38,393 nucleotides of DNA, taken from Perkinsus marinus ATCC 50983. Taxonomy: Eukaryota; Perkinsozoa; Perkinsida; Perkinsidae. Below the pieces are notes generated by a model. The model was not told where the DNA came from, made no database searches, and was given only the letters and a program-made list of their open reading frames with translations. Of this stretch, positions 1-12,303 are shown one piece after another (within the stretch, counting starts at the first letter, position 1; each line of letters begins with the position of its first letter). The translations under genes and the position numbers were made by a program. Location of the stretch: positions 1 through 38,393 of the forward strand of contig NW_003215684.1 in NCBI RefSeq assembly GCF_000006405.1. The letters are read 5' to 3'.

Positions 1-1615
1 CCCTAAAAGCATGAGCCACACGTTATGGACGATTCACACCATGTGAATGGTCGTGGTGAGCAGCTCACCGTGAGCAGCAATTCTATTTTGTCCCCTTTCT
101 AAGAATACTCAACGAATATTCCCTTGAGGAGTAGGATTCTGGACGAGGTGGATCATCAACATTCTAGCAGTTCTGGTCTACAGATGTCTCTTGTACTACT
201 ATCCTTCTGTGTATTATATTTATCTTGATTTGTGATAGATGTCTTGCCGGTCAAGTTCCAGAGTTTAATGGATCAATCTACGAGTTCTTTGTCAGCAATT
301 CGTTATTTTATTGAATTATTGGCATTAGCGAACCCGTAAAAGTCCGAGTCTCGCTTCACCTTAGAGAGTAGTGTTCAAAAACAGTTGAGGGTATTAATTA
401 ATGATAATTCGATGGACACCCCTCTCCATCATTGGGGTTTCACCCGCCCGTTTTACGCCTTCTAAGAAGTAATAATCTATGCAAATAACACGATATTCAC
501 GGAGAGAATCAAAAACACACCGCGAATTACCCCGGACAAGTCATTCGAGAACCTGCGAAGCGCCCGCGATGTGGGCGTTGATCCGTCAAGATAGAGATTG
601 ATCCATCAGTGGGGTGGACCATGATAAGGGCTCATACAGAAAGTGAAGGAAATCGTCTTCATGCACAGGGGGAGCCTGGGTCCGGTCGAGCAACGGAGAA
701 GAGTCCCACGGAGGTGTTTGCGATTTCGGGGATCTTCGCGGAGATCCTAGCTCGGGGCTCTGAGGATGGTGAGGATATTGGAGGTTGGAATTGCAGTGGC
801 TCACTACTAGTGAGAGTTGTCTAGCAAACCGATGTTGAAAAAATGGTTGTTGAAAAACTAGACGGTTCCTTGAAAGAAAACCCTTTCCCTTCAAGGATTG
901 TATGAAAGAACGGCCCGTTATCTGTCCTCGTGATATTGATATCAGACTAATCAGAACTCTCGAGTTCGGGGAGCTTCACTCTTGGTATTGCGAATACCGC
1001 TGAGTATTTTCACGGTCCTTTGAGCTCCTTAATTTCGATCTGCCCAGGTCGAGCAAACTCCATGAACACTCTTGAGAATTAGAAATCCACGATAGCGAGT
1101 TTCAAACCTGGTAGCTGTGCTGGGTGAATTTGGGGAATGCACTATGCGTCGTACTGCACTACGACTCGTCTTACTGTTCTATGAACCTTATTCGCCCAGT
1201 CCGATTCGCCCAGTCCGTCGAGACTGAGAACGAGCTTGATTGTGGCGGCAGCAGACCGCGAGTTTCTAGCGTGAAGGCTCTCCTTGGCGATAGTTCGCAG
1301 CAGTAGCATCCCGATTTCTAATTGCTTTGCATGTTGCTTATCCACACCCAGCATTCTCGGATACAGAGGATAGAGGGGCTGACAACCATTACCCCGGGAA
1401 GTCTCAGATGCTATGGCTATGAACTGACTATATTATGACCCATTGCCAGCTTCGTTGAATCCTTGCGCTACCGGAGAGCAACCAATGCATAAGTGTATGC
1501 AGAAATAATATGCGCACGAAACTTTGTGCGATGAGGATTTGAAGCAGAAAATTTCGAATTGAAATTATCGACGCAGAACTCCACTCATCGGGACGTGGTT
1601 GCTTTGACTCTGACA
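1..1615. other. Left flank, no gene recognised
   Basis: Open frames here are all under about 105 codons and none has a recognisable domain or convincing exon pattern. The stretch contains one segment (1355-1487) repeated near 17.1 kb and a few short palindromes, for example GTGAGC-A-GCTCAC near position 55. I see no tRNA or rRNA. It could be decayed repeat sequence or the distal part of a gene outside the window. Confidence 0.5.
1355..1487 (+). repeat. Dispersed repeat, copy 1 (partner at 17090-17212)
   Basis: About 130 bp beginning near CTCGGATACA and ending near GAGAGCA match 17090-17212 in the same orientation with roughly 85% identity by eye. Shared landmarks are GGGAAGTCTCAGAT, CTGACTATATTATGACC and CAGCTTCGTTGAATCCTTGCG. 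The flanks differ on both sides. No coding potential is seen. The partner lies just upstream of an LTR-element fossil, so this may be an untranslated piece of a mobile element, but that is a guess. Confidence 0.6.
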
Positions 1616-3194
1616 ATTACTGCAGCTAGTGCATGGTTCTCGTGCAGGTTACCGGCTCGATAGAGCGGAACAGGCTTCCAACGTTTCTAATGGACGTCAT
1701 TCGTTTTGTGTATGTCAATAATCAGTGTTCGATGGGCCCATCTTTCGCATCGACGCGACAACTCATTCGATCGTCCGACTCGCCAATGTGAGTCACATTA
1801 TGTGACTCATAGTTTCTGTTAATACAAATTAGCCGTAATACGGCAATACACGTCACCATATGTCGTTGTTTTGGACATAATATAATAATATAATATTATT
1901 AATATTATTCGTTTCTCACGTCGATACAACTTCGATGCGTGCTTGCATCATGCAAGCGTGCGGCATGGCGATGCCTTACGTCATTGCCTGGGTCTGCAGA
2001 CGTCGTCACGATTGTGCTCTAAGCTGGTGCATGCCAATAGGTTTGCGCGGAGGTCTCACTGAACCCAACAGGAGCGATCCTATTCGTAGCACGCCCGTAT
2101 TCAGGACGTCTTCTGACGTTTGCAATCCTGTGGAAACTAGGGTTTGTACAAATTACAATTGCAATCCTACATCTGTGCAATTGCTAAAATTGCAGTTGAG
2201 CTCTGCATAGCAGAAGTGGCGTTTAAACGAGCCCAGGGGCAAAAGTATGGCGAGAAGCCACACAACTGGACTGAATGGAAAACACAATAGCTGAGTGGTG
2301 CGATAAGTCGCACAATTTGAGCTATTAAAGCTATTGTGAATATTATTAAGACCAAATATTGATAGTGATATACATATTCTTTTGCTTGAGTAGCGGAGCA
2401 CTATAGTACCGCCTAGGTAGTTCTTATAGTGACTGAACACTTGCCGGCTGTGCACTTGCCGGTTGTGCACTTGCCGGTTGTAGTTTATTTCTTCAACTGA
2501 CGAGCACTGCGATGTAGACAAACCCCCTCTACTCTTCAGCTACACTCACTATCTGCCTTGGAGTAAGACCCTAATTTGATATTTAACTAACGTGGTGTCG
2601 AGTTTCAAAGTCTGTAAGACTAAGCGTTCTCCACTCTACGCTGCTAGGGAGTTTAAATTGTAATTGCATGCAACTGAGTTTTTTTTGCGCGTTAGGCGCG
2701 CGCTCCTTGACCAGTTCCTACTAGAAACTTCCTAGCAAGCCGCCCGAGTTTATCCATGATCGAAGTGAAGCCAGCTCACTGAGGTGCCACCTCAGAGGTG
2801 GTGCTCATCAATACATGGCTTACGCACAGTGCGTAACGCACTCAGTGCGTTGCACTGTAGCGGACAACTCGAGGAGGAGATTGACGAGATCTGCCCTCAG
2901 GAATAAGTTGTTGTCTTGCTAGCAATGTTAACTTAATTAACTAAGTCAATTTGACTTGTTGTCTTTCTCAAGCTTACAGGACCGGGGAATATTGCGCTTC
3001 CTAATTCCAGGCAAGTTTCTTCCCAATCAAACTTCCCCTACCGTGAAGGTACCTGTTAGTTTTCTATTTCTCTCACACACTTACCATAACCACCCCGGCG
3101 GGTTGACCCTACAGCTTCCTGAGGAAGCCTTCCTCTGAACCGACATCTATTAAACAGATTCTATTCCGAATTGCACAGTGTAAATTGCACAACC

Positions 3195-3225
3195 CCTCAG
3201 CGGAGAATCGGACTCTCCGCTGAGG
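3195..3225. repeat. 12-bp perfect hairpin inside copy A
   Basis: The arms CCTCAGCGGAGA and TCTCCGCTGAGG are perfect and separated by 7 nt. Copy B has the same hairpin (about 10879-10914), where one arm carries a C-to-T change that still allows a G-T pair. It is one of many hairpins in the block, for example CGCTGAGCCCT-G-AGGGCTCAGCG near 5560-5582 and 12960-12982. Confidence 0.85.
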
Positions 3226-3692
3226 AGTCTCAGAGCCCTCAATGTCCCAATGTTTCGCGTACTCCCAGCGATTTGTATTGTTCCAAAATTGTCAATTTGT
3301 TCGGCGGCCGAGTAGTACTATATTGATTAACGATTCCAAACGTGGTCGCGAGTCGATTCGGACTACAGATTCCGTAGCGTAGGAGCGGCTCGATACTCTA
3401 GTAAAGAGACACTCAAGTGTCGAAGAAGACTGCGTAGGAGGGATGAGCCTCTTTCAAGATCGGTAGTACTAACTATGGATGTGCCTGCCACATATTTAGG
3501 ACTTAACTTTGAACAAGGTTGACGCTCAAACAGGACAGTATTCTGTCAGGTGGGCCGCTAGACCAAGACGTGACAAATGAGAAGGAGCTGATAATGGATC
3601 AAGACCCAGAGAGGGTCATAGAGCAACATGTAGAAGACTATGAGGATCATTAAATATCCCACTCGCGGTCGCGTCGGTCTGGTAGGGTGGCT

Positions 3693-3707
3693 CTGTAGGT
3701 CCTACAG
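3693..3707. repeat. Copy-A-specific hairpin insertion
   Basis: CTGTAGG-T-CCTACAG is followed by a direct partial copy, TGTAGG. Copy B at about 11380-11390 has only CTCTGTAGGAACC, so copy A carries a 14-nt insertion made of one central base, the inverted arm and a partial forward copy. The same architecture is seen at 12208, 12253 and 13463 in copy B. Confidence 0.85.
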
Positions 3708-3964
3708 TGTAGGAACCGACCCTAGAAGTACCGATGAGAGAAAGGCACTCAGGTACACAGGATCTGAGTGACGCTCAGTGAGTTTGCCGATAGTGCGTGC
3801 GTCACGCACGGTGCGTGTCTGCACCCCCTCCGGTACTTGCTCCCCATGACGGATCCATGAGGCCGGAGTAGCGGCAGACTCGCTCCAATGGCTATCTGAG
3901 CGCAAAGCCTCAAGTGGCTGCTGATTGACACTGGATTGGCGCGAAAGTTGAATGATACAAAATT

Positions 3965-4277
3965 TGTGACGGTTATAATACAACTCAAGACTCTCAACCG
4001 TCGAAGTATACAAAGGATCTAACTTAGATCCTTTAGATCATCTAACTTAGATCATCTAAGTGATAAACTTGATGACAAGGTAGATACCACAATAGAGCTT
4101 TACGCAACTTCAATGATGTCGGGAATAACCGAAACAATAACAACCACAACAATAAATTAGTTATGAACCTGAGTCCACTAGCTTGACGCCAGGACACAAT
4201 TATGGAGACTAGAGACACACACAAAATCACAATAACTTTCTATCAATTATTTCTATAAAAATGCCGTTACCGGCACA
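3965..4277. mobile_element. MITE-like 313-bp insertion in copy A
   Basis: Copy B has an uninterrupted ACAAAATTCTGTGG at 11630-11643. Copy A instead reads ACAAAATT, then 313 bp, then AATTCTGTGG. The inserted piece begins TGTGACGGTTA and ends with the near inverse (TAACGG reads on the opposite strand of GTTACCGGCACA), giving imperfect terminal inverted repeats TGTG(A/C)CGGT. AATT is duplicated at both sides (3961-3964 and 4278-4281). There is no coding frame. Inside lies a run of GATC-rich tandem and inverted motifs. It looks like a small non-autonomous DNA transposon. The superfamily is undecided; a hAT relative is present at 14.6 kb, but hAT target duplications are usually 8 bp. Confidence 0.7.
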
Positions 4278-6751
4278 AATTCTGTGGTTTTGTAGCAGAA
4301 CCCTCCGTCAGCCAAGTTCCGCGAACTGCGGATTGCGACATGCTCACGGTAAAGTCTAAGGTCTGCCCCCGACTATGCGGTTTGGTTAGGTTAGCATCGA
4401 TACACAGTAGCAGCTACTGAGCACCACACGATGAATTAGTCCGGCCCGTTAGACGAACAAGTTTGTTAGAGTTGTATGGCCACGACTTCGGCGGGCCTTC
4501 CTTCTGCGGCATTCGTACCAATGACGATAGACACCTGGCGCGTGCGGCCGTCAAGGCGCCCTTTCGGGCCGGATCGATTAGCTCCCTGCGGTTGCCGTCT
4601 CCTCACCGCGGTTCGTGCTCTCTTGACGTGCTCGGTTTTGATCCGACAGAGTTATGAGCTATAACCTTCCTATAAGTTGCGGGTCTTCAGTCCAGTGATG
4701 TATGTTCGGATTGTGTTATACAGGTAACCAAAGCTCAATCAAAATACATGAAACTCAGGCGTCTACATATCGATATGTCCTCCCTTAGTTGTCAGGATCT
4801 TTTCTACCCGAAGATTCGTGGATTGAGTCAACTTTCGACTTTTGAACTCGTGATGCGACGAGCTGCATCTTGTATGCCAGCCCATAGGCTCTCCAAGCTA
4901 TCATACTGTCGCCTACTCACACGAAGATGTCTACGAGCGTGCAGGAATGCTTTGATGATGTATATTGATGATCTTTACCTCTTTAGAGCCCACCAATAGT
5001 TTTGTATTGGATTTATAACGGAACTATTGCTCGGCCTAGTCATCAAACGATCATCTTCGAAGCTCATCTTACCAAAAAAATCACTAATAAGATGGCTGGC
5101 GTGTGACGGCGCATTGTCTTGCATGAAAACCAACTTTTCCTACGACCTATTGGCTGTGAGCGGTACCAGGGGAGGAAGGCGGGAGGTCGATGTATCCGAA
5201 TACTACTATCCTGAAGGGTATTGGACTGCGACAACTCACGCTTTGGAGTTGAGTCTAACACCCGCATGGACTCTGGCTGGCCGGGCCAGCCTGGCCCTAT
5301 GACTGTACTTGAGATCAATCTGCGATTATCATTAATTTCAAGAAAAACGCACAATAATCGCATTTGCATATCAAATTGGCACGCACTGTAGCTCTGCGCT
5401 GTTAAGACTCGCAGTGCGAGTCACACCGTGTGTACCATCGGCGTCGGCGCGCATTAGCCCCTGAGAGAGGCGATCTTTCAAATTCGAAGGTTGCATGGTG
5501 TTCAGCTGCCGGAACTCAGCATATCTGGCTTGCTCTTATTCAGAGGAGGGCGCACTTTCCGCTGAGCCCTGAGGGCTCAGCGCTGCATAGACTTCATCTC
5601 TAACGACGTTCTAATGAGCGATTAAGACAAATTGACACTCTTCGATTCGACAGCACAGAGGGCTGGCGCTTGCCTGCGATTTCGGCGGAAGCTCGTCAAA
5701 TTCACGGGAATTCACTTGGAGGATGGGGACCTCTGCTCAGCGACAGGGATAGTTCCTTCAGTACTGATTGAGACTCTCAATTTGAGAGAGACTACCGTTG
5801 AAGCTTCTCCTCCCAGCCACGATCGCTAATATGTCGCCACCACCGAGATGGAGCTTGATGCTTCGAGCTTTCAACGGGAGGTGTCTGGGAACTCAGGAAC
5901 GGCACCTAGCCGTGGGGTGAAGAGCGGAAGACGCTGTTGATAGTGCATCACGAGCGAAACAAGGGACTTCCTGAATTCGTTGCTGAATCTCATCCGCGAC
6001 TTCGGGAAAGCCAAGAACATGCCGTATAGCACCGTTTGGGCCACAGAGTAGTAGAACCTCTAGATGACAGCAGTCCTGATTCAGGCGGTCTGAAAAGTAG
6101 GGAGTTCCCACCTCGAAAAAGAATTCCCGTCGACTGGGCTTGATATTGTCCAATAGCCGCACGTAGTTTGCGGATATTCTGTCTGAAAGTTCGACTGCGG
6201 TTGCACGATAGAGTTTAGGTTCGAAGTAATGACAAATACGGAACCTATGAAAGGTATGGGAGCATGAAAGGTATGTTGTTGGTCACCAAAAGCTGTCGCA
6301 GATGATGTTCTTATCAGCGAAGTCAACTTCTCTGGTCATGAAATTAGGGGCCTATTCGTAAGAAAATCACTGAAATCGGAATCTCAGAGATTCAGTCTCC
6401 TCTTGAAGCTCGTCGTTGAACTTTGGCGGATAAAATAAGTTCCTTGTTCGGGAATATGATGCACTCGTGATGAACTCGAGAAGCTCCAATGTGTAAGGTA
6501 AATCCTAATCCGCGGATAGCGGGCTCGTTGGCCGAATAGAAAATCTCTCGATGAAACGAATGTTTCGCCGCATAGAATTCCTTCTAAAATTCGAAAATTC
6601 AGAATCTGAATGTTTTATGTAGGACTATGCTACTAGAATGGTGGGTCCAGCTGGAGGTCTTCTTAGAGAGAGGTCGTAGAATGACCAACGATGATGGAGG
6701 CCATGCTACGGTAGACCGTGGATGCTAAAGACCACAAAATAACAGAATCGT

Positions 6752-7882
6752 TTATAGAGATCGGGGTTTCAACTTGCCGATTCCGACTCGATTGAGAGAA
6801 GGATCGAACTCAAAATAATTACCGATCAGCATACGGTCATGGAAACTCCAATCATTCCCTGGGGCTAGTGCGATAGTAAGTAAACATATGCCATATTGAT
6901 ACCTGGCATAGTTCGTGTATGTCATCGTGAATGGAGTCATGCCTTCAGGACCCAAGTCGAACTTCAACTGTGGCAACTTGCTCATGTGTTGGCAAGGGAA
7001 GGACCATAGCATCTCTTTTGAGTCGTACTCGAAGACAACATCCGTACCCGCAGCCTTGACAGTTTCAGCATGAATATCCTTGATGAGATTCATGTAGTAT
7101 AATTTTGGAACGAATAGAGCGTTGGCGCCGGTGTCGAGATCGAGGTTCATATTGAATAAAGAATATATAGGTCCAACACCGACATATAGCTTGCGAAGAT
7201 TGACCCTATACTCTTCGGCCGAAGAGAAGACGACATACTCCAATGCACCCTCATATAATGCAGGATCGCCTCCACCCAGCAGTAGGCCTCCATCAGCCGA
7301 TGCCTGCTTGAGATCAGCGGGAGGATACAAGTAGAGAGCAATGATCTCGGTCGTGACAGTTTTTGATGAACGCAACTGCGTCATCAGAGACGGGAAGTTC
7401 ACGTCACCTTCATCATAGCCAAGACCTATTTGGTTAGCTGGAGGAACTTTACTGACGGGGGGTTTCTGGTCGAATATCAGTCCGACAGTGAGGATCTGCG
7501 ACACCTGACCAATGGTTAATCTAGACTTGTGCTGAAACGTCTTCACCGTGTAATGGTCCAGGAACTCAACAGTTCTCGTCACATTACCCACAGAGCAAGC
7601 CTTCGGACAGTCGTAACACCCCACGGGACAAGTACTGCAGGGGTGTCCACTGGCTTTCTCGAACCAATTCTTCCAGATGAGATAAAAGAAACCCGATCCA
7701 GTGTCAACGTGAGCATGTAGCTCCTGGCCATTCTCGCCGACCAGAGTATGATACAATCCAAAGCGGCCTTTGAAGATATCTTTGTACTTCACATCGAGCT
7801 TGAGAGTTTCTCCTCGGGAGACCTTCAACACGTCAAATACATAAACCAAGGCGAGCAGTCGGACGGGCATAGGAGAACGCAT
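6752..7882 (-). CDS. Secreted pepsin-like aspartyl protease (family A1)
   Basis: A single-exon frame encodes 376 residues. The chosen start gives MRSPMPVRLLALVYVF, a short basic then hydrophobic leader typical of a signal peptide ending near residue 24. Two catalytic motifs are visible: HVDTGSG with Asp60 and DLDTGAN with Asp250. The spacing of 190 residues is close to that of pepsin-like bilobal enzymes. A cysteine-rich insert (CSTCPVGCYDCPKAC) follows the first motif, and QIGLGYDEGD fits the lobe core. Family knowledge predicts acid-activated endopeptidase action in the secretory route, a vacuole or outside the cell. The frame stays open for 155 more codons upstream to 8347, but that part is low-complexity and unlike the family, so I reject the longer start. 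It is the only intact gene between the two 5-kb repeats. Confidence 0.88.
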   Translation of the reverse strand: MRSPMPVRLLALVYVFDVLKVSRGETLKLDVKYKDIFKGRFGLYHTLVGENGQELHAHVDTGSGFFYLIWKNWFEKASGHPCSTCPVGCYDCPKACSVGNVTRTVEFLDHYTVKTFQHKSRLTIGQVSQILTVGLIFDQKPPVSKVPPANQIGLGYDEGDVNFPSLMTQLRSSKTVTTEIIALYLYPPADLKQASADGGLLLGGGDPALYEGALEYVVFSSAEEYRVNLRKLYVGVGPIYSLFNMNLDLDTGANALFVPKLYYMNLIKDIHAETVKAAGTDVVFEYDSKEMLWSFPCQHMSKLPQLKFDLGPEGMTPFTMTYTNYARYQYGICLLTIALAPGNDWSFHDRMLIGNYFEFDPSLNRVGIGKLKPRSL

Positions 7883-8331
7883 TCCGGTCGATAGTTTTGA
7901 TCTCAACGTAGCCGAGGGGCACGTTTTTGTTTCACGGCTTGGGCGCACGTTCACCAAATTAGTGTACTGTCCCAATAGGGACAGCGCTACTTGTATTCTC
8001 GCTCGCCTCATACCTTGATATATAATATCGCCTTCTATACAGTGCGATCTAACGGTCTCATTTGAGTCGAAACGATTGCTGGATACATCCCGTTGATTTT
8101 CTCTGATTAGAGCTGAACTATAAGGGACGGAACTACCTTGACAGAAGAAACCACCCATGTGGTGTGAGGTACGGCAACCGGGCTGCGGTGTAGTGACGCG
8201 AAGTATTGATGTATCACCATCAGGTCCAGAAGAGTCGATACAGCTGGTCCAGCTGAGCTGGAGCGGTTGCATTGAGAAAATCCACGATGGTGGGCCGTAT
8301 CGGGGGCTAGTGCAGCTTGGAAGCTTTTTCC

Positions 8332-8349
8332 ACACACACACACACACAA
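8332..8349. repeat. (CA)n microsatellite
   Basis: About nine CA units lie roughly 450 bp upstream of the protease start. Confidence 0.9.
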
Positions 8350-9332
8350 CTTTTCATCTGGCTTGATTTCTAATACATCTTAGCGGTAGTTTCAGTAGCG
8401 AACTCCCGCGTTGTTAGAAGATCGCATCGTGAAGATCGCAAATTGGCAGAGCCGCTCACAAGCCGCCGTCAATAACTAAAGTTTATTTAACAAACAGTCA
8501 AGATGGAGGGAAAGCTGGGGCTAGACTACGTACGACCGGGATTGGAAGTTAGTGAAGCAGACAAGTGAATCACCGAAAACAGACCGTGTAAGAGATTGTG
8601 CCGCTCAAGCGCACGAACCGTGTCACCAGTGGCGCGCAGCGTGAAAAGTGAAAGAAGCACGGGATTTGTGTCTGTTACGGTAGCAGTATATTTGACATTT
8701 GCGCGACGCTTTCTGCCAAGATCTTCCTGCTGCTAGAAGAGTAAGAAAGTTGTTCTCAGTCCGGAAGTTTCATTCGCTCATCAGTAATCAAGTCACATAT
8801 AGTATGCCCCATCAGACGCACTATTTCAAACCTCTCTAGTGAGGCACTAGTGGCGGATATTAGCGGTCCGCGAATAGAGGGTCTATTCCTCAAAGGAAAT
8901 TTCGTGAGGGGGAATGGGAGCGGTTTGCGCGAGCCATCTGGCTCGGACGAGAAACCGCAATAGGAGGCTCAATTTAACCGTAGAAATGTGGACTCGTTAC
9001 GAAAATCATACAACCATCCCGGCTCACGACTCATATATGTGCTTTCTCGAGAACTTCTCCTGAAGGTCAAGAGAAAGGCCATCAATGGAGTCCGTCCGTA
9101 GAACGACGATGAGTTACGATCTAGGGAGGTGTTTGCTGTGAACGAACTGGGACGGAACCAATGCCGCGAAATGTTGAAGTCCCCTCAGAAGCGATGTCGA
9201 GGGTGCATTGAGCTAAAGAGAGGCAGACTTCTATACTAGCAGTTTCTACTCATCAATAATGTGTCATCATTGCGTTGCCTTGTTTATCGGGCACGGTTGA
9301 AGCTCTCAAATTTTTGTGAAATTGAAAAGTCG
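8350..9332. other. Intergenic, upstream of protease; one structured element
   Basis: No coding frame is supported. At 8920-8958 a compound stem is visible: outer arms GCGGTTT and AAACCGC, inner arms GAGCCA and TGGCTC around TC. The rest is ordinary mixed sequence up to the start of repeat copy B. Confidence 0.5.
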
Positions 9333-12207
9333 ATTACTGCAGCTAGTGCACGGTTCTTGTGCAGGTTGCCGGCTAAATGGAGGAGCAGGCTTTCAACGTT
9401 TCTAATGGATGTCATTCGTTTTGTGTGTTAATCAGTGTTCGATGGGCCCATCTTTCGCATCGACGCGACAACTCATTCGATCGTCCGACTCGCCAATGTG
9501 AGTCATATTATGTGACTCATAGTTTCGGTTAATACAAATTAGCCGTAATATGGCAATACACGTCACCATATGTCGTTGTTTTGGACATATTATAATAATA
9601 TTATTCGTTTCTCACGTCGATGCAACTTGCATCGATGCGTGCTTGCATCATGCAAGCGTGCGGCATGGCGATGCCTTACGTCATTGCCTGGGTATGCAGA
9701 CGTCGTCACGATTGTGCTTTAAGCTGGTGCACGCCAATAGGTTTGCGCGGAGATCTCGCTGAACCCAACAGGAGCGATCCTATTCGTAGCACGCCCGTAT
9801 TCAGGACGTGTTCTGACGTTTGCAATCCTGTGGAAACTAGGGTTTGTACAAATTACAATTGCGATCCTACATCTGTGCAATTGCTGAAATTGCAGTTGAG
9901 CTCTGCATAGCAGAAGTGGCGTTTAAACGAGCCAAGCGGCAAAAGTATGGGCGACAAGCCACACAACTGGACTGAATGGAAAACACAATAGCTGAGTGGC
10001 GCGATGAGTCGCACAATTTGAGCTAGTAAAGCTATTGTGGATATTATTAAGACCAAATATTGATAGTGATATACATATTTCTTTGCTTGAGTAGCGGAGC
10101 ACTATAGTACCGCCTAGGTAGTTCTTATAGTGACTGAGCACTTGCCGGCTGTGCACTTGCCGGTTGTAGGCTATTTCCTCAACTGACGAGCACTGCGATG
10201 TGGACAAACCCCCTCTACTCTTCAGCTACACTCACTATCTTCTCTACACTTGAAGACCCTAATTTGATATTCAACTAGCGTGGTGTCGAGTTCCAAAGTC
10301 TGTAAGACTAAACGTTCTCCACTCTACGCTGCTAGGGAGTTTAAATTGTAATTGCATGCAATTGATTTTTTTTGCGCGTTAGGCACGCGCTCCTTGACCA
10401 GTTCCTACTAGGAACTTCCTAGCAAGCCGCCCTAGTTTATCCATGATCGAAGTGAAGCCAGCTCACTGAGATGCCACCTCAGAGGTGGTGCTCATCAATA
10501 CATGGCTTACGCACAGTGTGTAACGCACTCAGTGCGTTACACTGTAGCGGACAACTCGTGGAGGAGATTGACGAGATCTGCGCTCAGGAATAAGTTGTTG
10601 TCTTGCTAGCAATGTTAACTTAATTAACTAAGTTAATTGAAGTTGTTGTCTTTCTCAAGCTAACAGGACCGGGGAATATTGCGCTTCCTAATGCCAGGCA
10701 AGTTTCTCCCCAATCAAACTCCCCCTCCCGTGAAGGTACCTGTTAGTTTACTATCGAACTCACACACTTACCATAACCACCCCGGCGGGGTGACCCAACA
10801 GCTTCCTGAGGAAGCCTTCCTCTGAACCGACATCTATTAAACAGATTCTATTCCGAATTGCACAGTGTAAATTGCACAACTCCTCAGTGGAGAAACGGAC
10901 TCTCCGCTGAGGAGTCGCAGAGCCCTCAATGTCCCAATGTTTCGCGTACTCCCAGCGATTTGTATTGTTCCAAAATTGTCAATTTGTTCGGCGACCGAGT
11001 ATTACTATATTGATTAACGATTTCAATCGTGGTCGCGAGTCGATTCGGACTACAGATTCCGTAGCGTAGGAGCGGCTCGATACTCTAGTAAAGAGACACT
11101 CAAGTGTCGAAGAAGACTGCGTAGGAGGGATGAGCCTCTTTCAAGATCGGTAGTACTAACTATGGATGTGCCTGCCACATATTTAGGATTTAACTTTGAA
11201 CAAGGTTGACGTTCAAACAGGACAGTATTCTGTCAGGTGGGCCGCTAGACCAAGACGTGACAAATGAGAAGGAGCTGATAATGGATCAAGACCCAGAGAG
11301 GGTCATAGAGCAACATGTAGAAGACTATGAGGCTCATTAAATATCCCACTCCCGGTCGCGTGGGTCTGGTAGGGTGGCTCTGTAGGAACCGACCCTAGAA
11401 GTACCGATGAGAGAAAGGCACTCAGGTACACAGAATCTGAGTGACGCTCAGTGAGTTTGCCGATAATGCGTGCTTCACGCACGGTGCGTGTCTGCACCCT
11501 CTTCGGTACTTGCTCCCCATGACGGATCCATGAGGCCGGAGTAGCGGCAGACTTGCTCCAATGGCTATCTGGGCGCAAAGCCTCAAGTGGCTGCTGATTG
11601 ACACTGGATTGGCGCGAAAGTCGAATAATACAAAATTCTGTGGTTTTGTAGCAGAACCCTCCGTCAGCCAAGTTCCGCGGACTGCGGATTGCGACATGCT
11701 CACGGTAAAGTCTAAGGTCTGCCCCCGACTATGCGGTTTGGTTAGGTTAGCATCGATGCACAGTAGTAGCTACTGAGTACCACACGATGAATTAGTCCGG
11801 CCCGTTAAATGAACAACTATGTTAGAGTTGTATGGCCACGACTGCGGCATTCGTACCAGTGACGATAGACACCTGGCGCGTGCGGCCGTCAAGGCGCCCT
11901 TTCGGGCCGGATCGATTAGCTCCCTGCGGTTGCCGTCTCCTCACCGCGGTTCGAGCTCGCTTGACGTGCTCGGTTTCGATCCGACAGAGTTATGAGCTAT
12001 AACCTTCCTCTAAGTTTCGGGTCTTCAGTCCCGTGATGTATGTTCGGGTTGTGTTATACAGATAACCAAAGCTCAATCAAAACACATGGAACTCAGGCGT
12101 CTACATATCGATATGTCCTCCCTTAGTTGTCAGGATCTTTTCTACCCGAAGATTCGTGGATTGAGTCAACTTTTCGACTTCTGAACTCGTGATGCGACGA
12201 GCTGCAT

Positions 12208-12222
12208 CTTGTATCATACAAG
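12208..12222. repeat. Copy-B-specific hairpin insertion
   Basis: CTTGTAT-C-ATACAAG is followed by TTGTAT, a direct copy of the arm end. Copy A near 4870 has only CATCTTGTATGCC. The insertion is 14 nt: one central base, a 7-nt inverted arm and a 6-nt forward copy. Confidence 0.9.
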
Positions 12223-12252
12223 TTGTATGCCAGCCCATAGGCTCTCCAAGCT

Positions 12253-12303
12253 ATCATACTGTCGCCTACCCACACAATTTGTGTGGGTAGGCGACAGTAT
12301 GAT
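12253..12303. repeat. Copy-B-specific 25-bp-arm perfect palindrome
   Basis: Positions 12253-12277 and 12279-12303 are perfect inverted copies with a single T between them. The left arm is the ordinary block sequence, also present in copy A around 4900-4921 with one substitution. The right arm is absent from copy A. After the right arm, GACACAA partly repeats the end of the left arm. The inverted copy was therefore made from immediately adjacent sequence. Confidence 0.92.

Larger units (their letters stand above)
1616..6714. repeat. 5.1-kb direct repeat, copy A
   Basis: This block is collinear with 9333-14124 over its whole length. It starts at ATTACTGCAGCTAGTGCA and ends at the GTAG after CCATGCTACG. 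Identity by eye is above 90%, with scattered substitutions and small indels. No frame longer than about 120 codons is shared and no domain is recognisable, so the block is either non-coding or long decayed. It is unusually rich in short inverted repeats. It differs from copy B by a 313-bp insertion (3965-4277) and several hairpin indels. It could be a large non-autonomous element or a segmental duplication; no terminal inverted or long direct repeats were found at its ends. Confidence 0.85.

Noticed and set aside
7883-8347. 155-codon upstream extension of the protease frame
   Set aside because: The extension has no family likeness, begins in a CA microsatellite, and would bury the signal peptide inside the protein.
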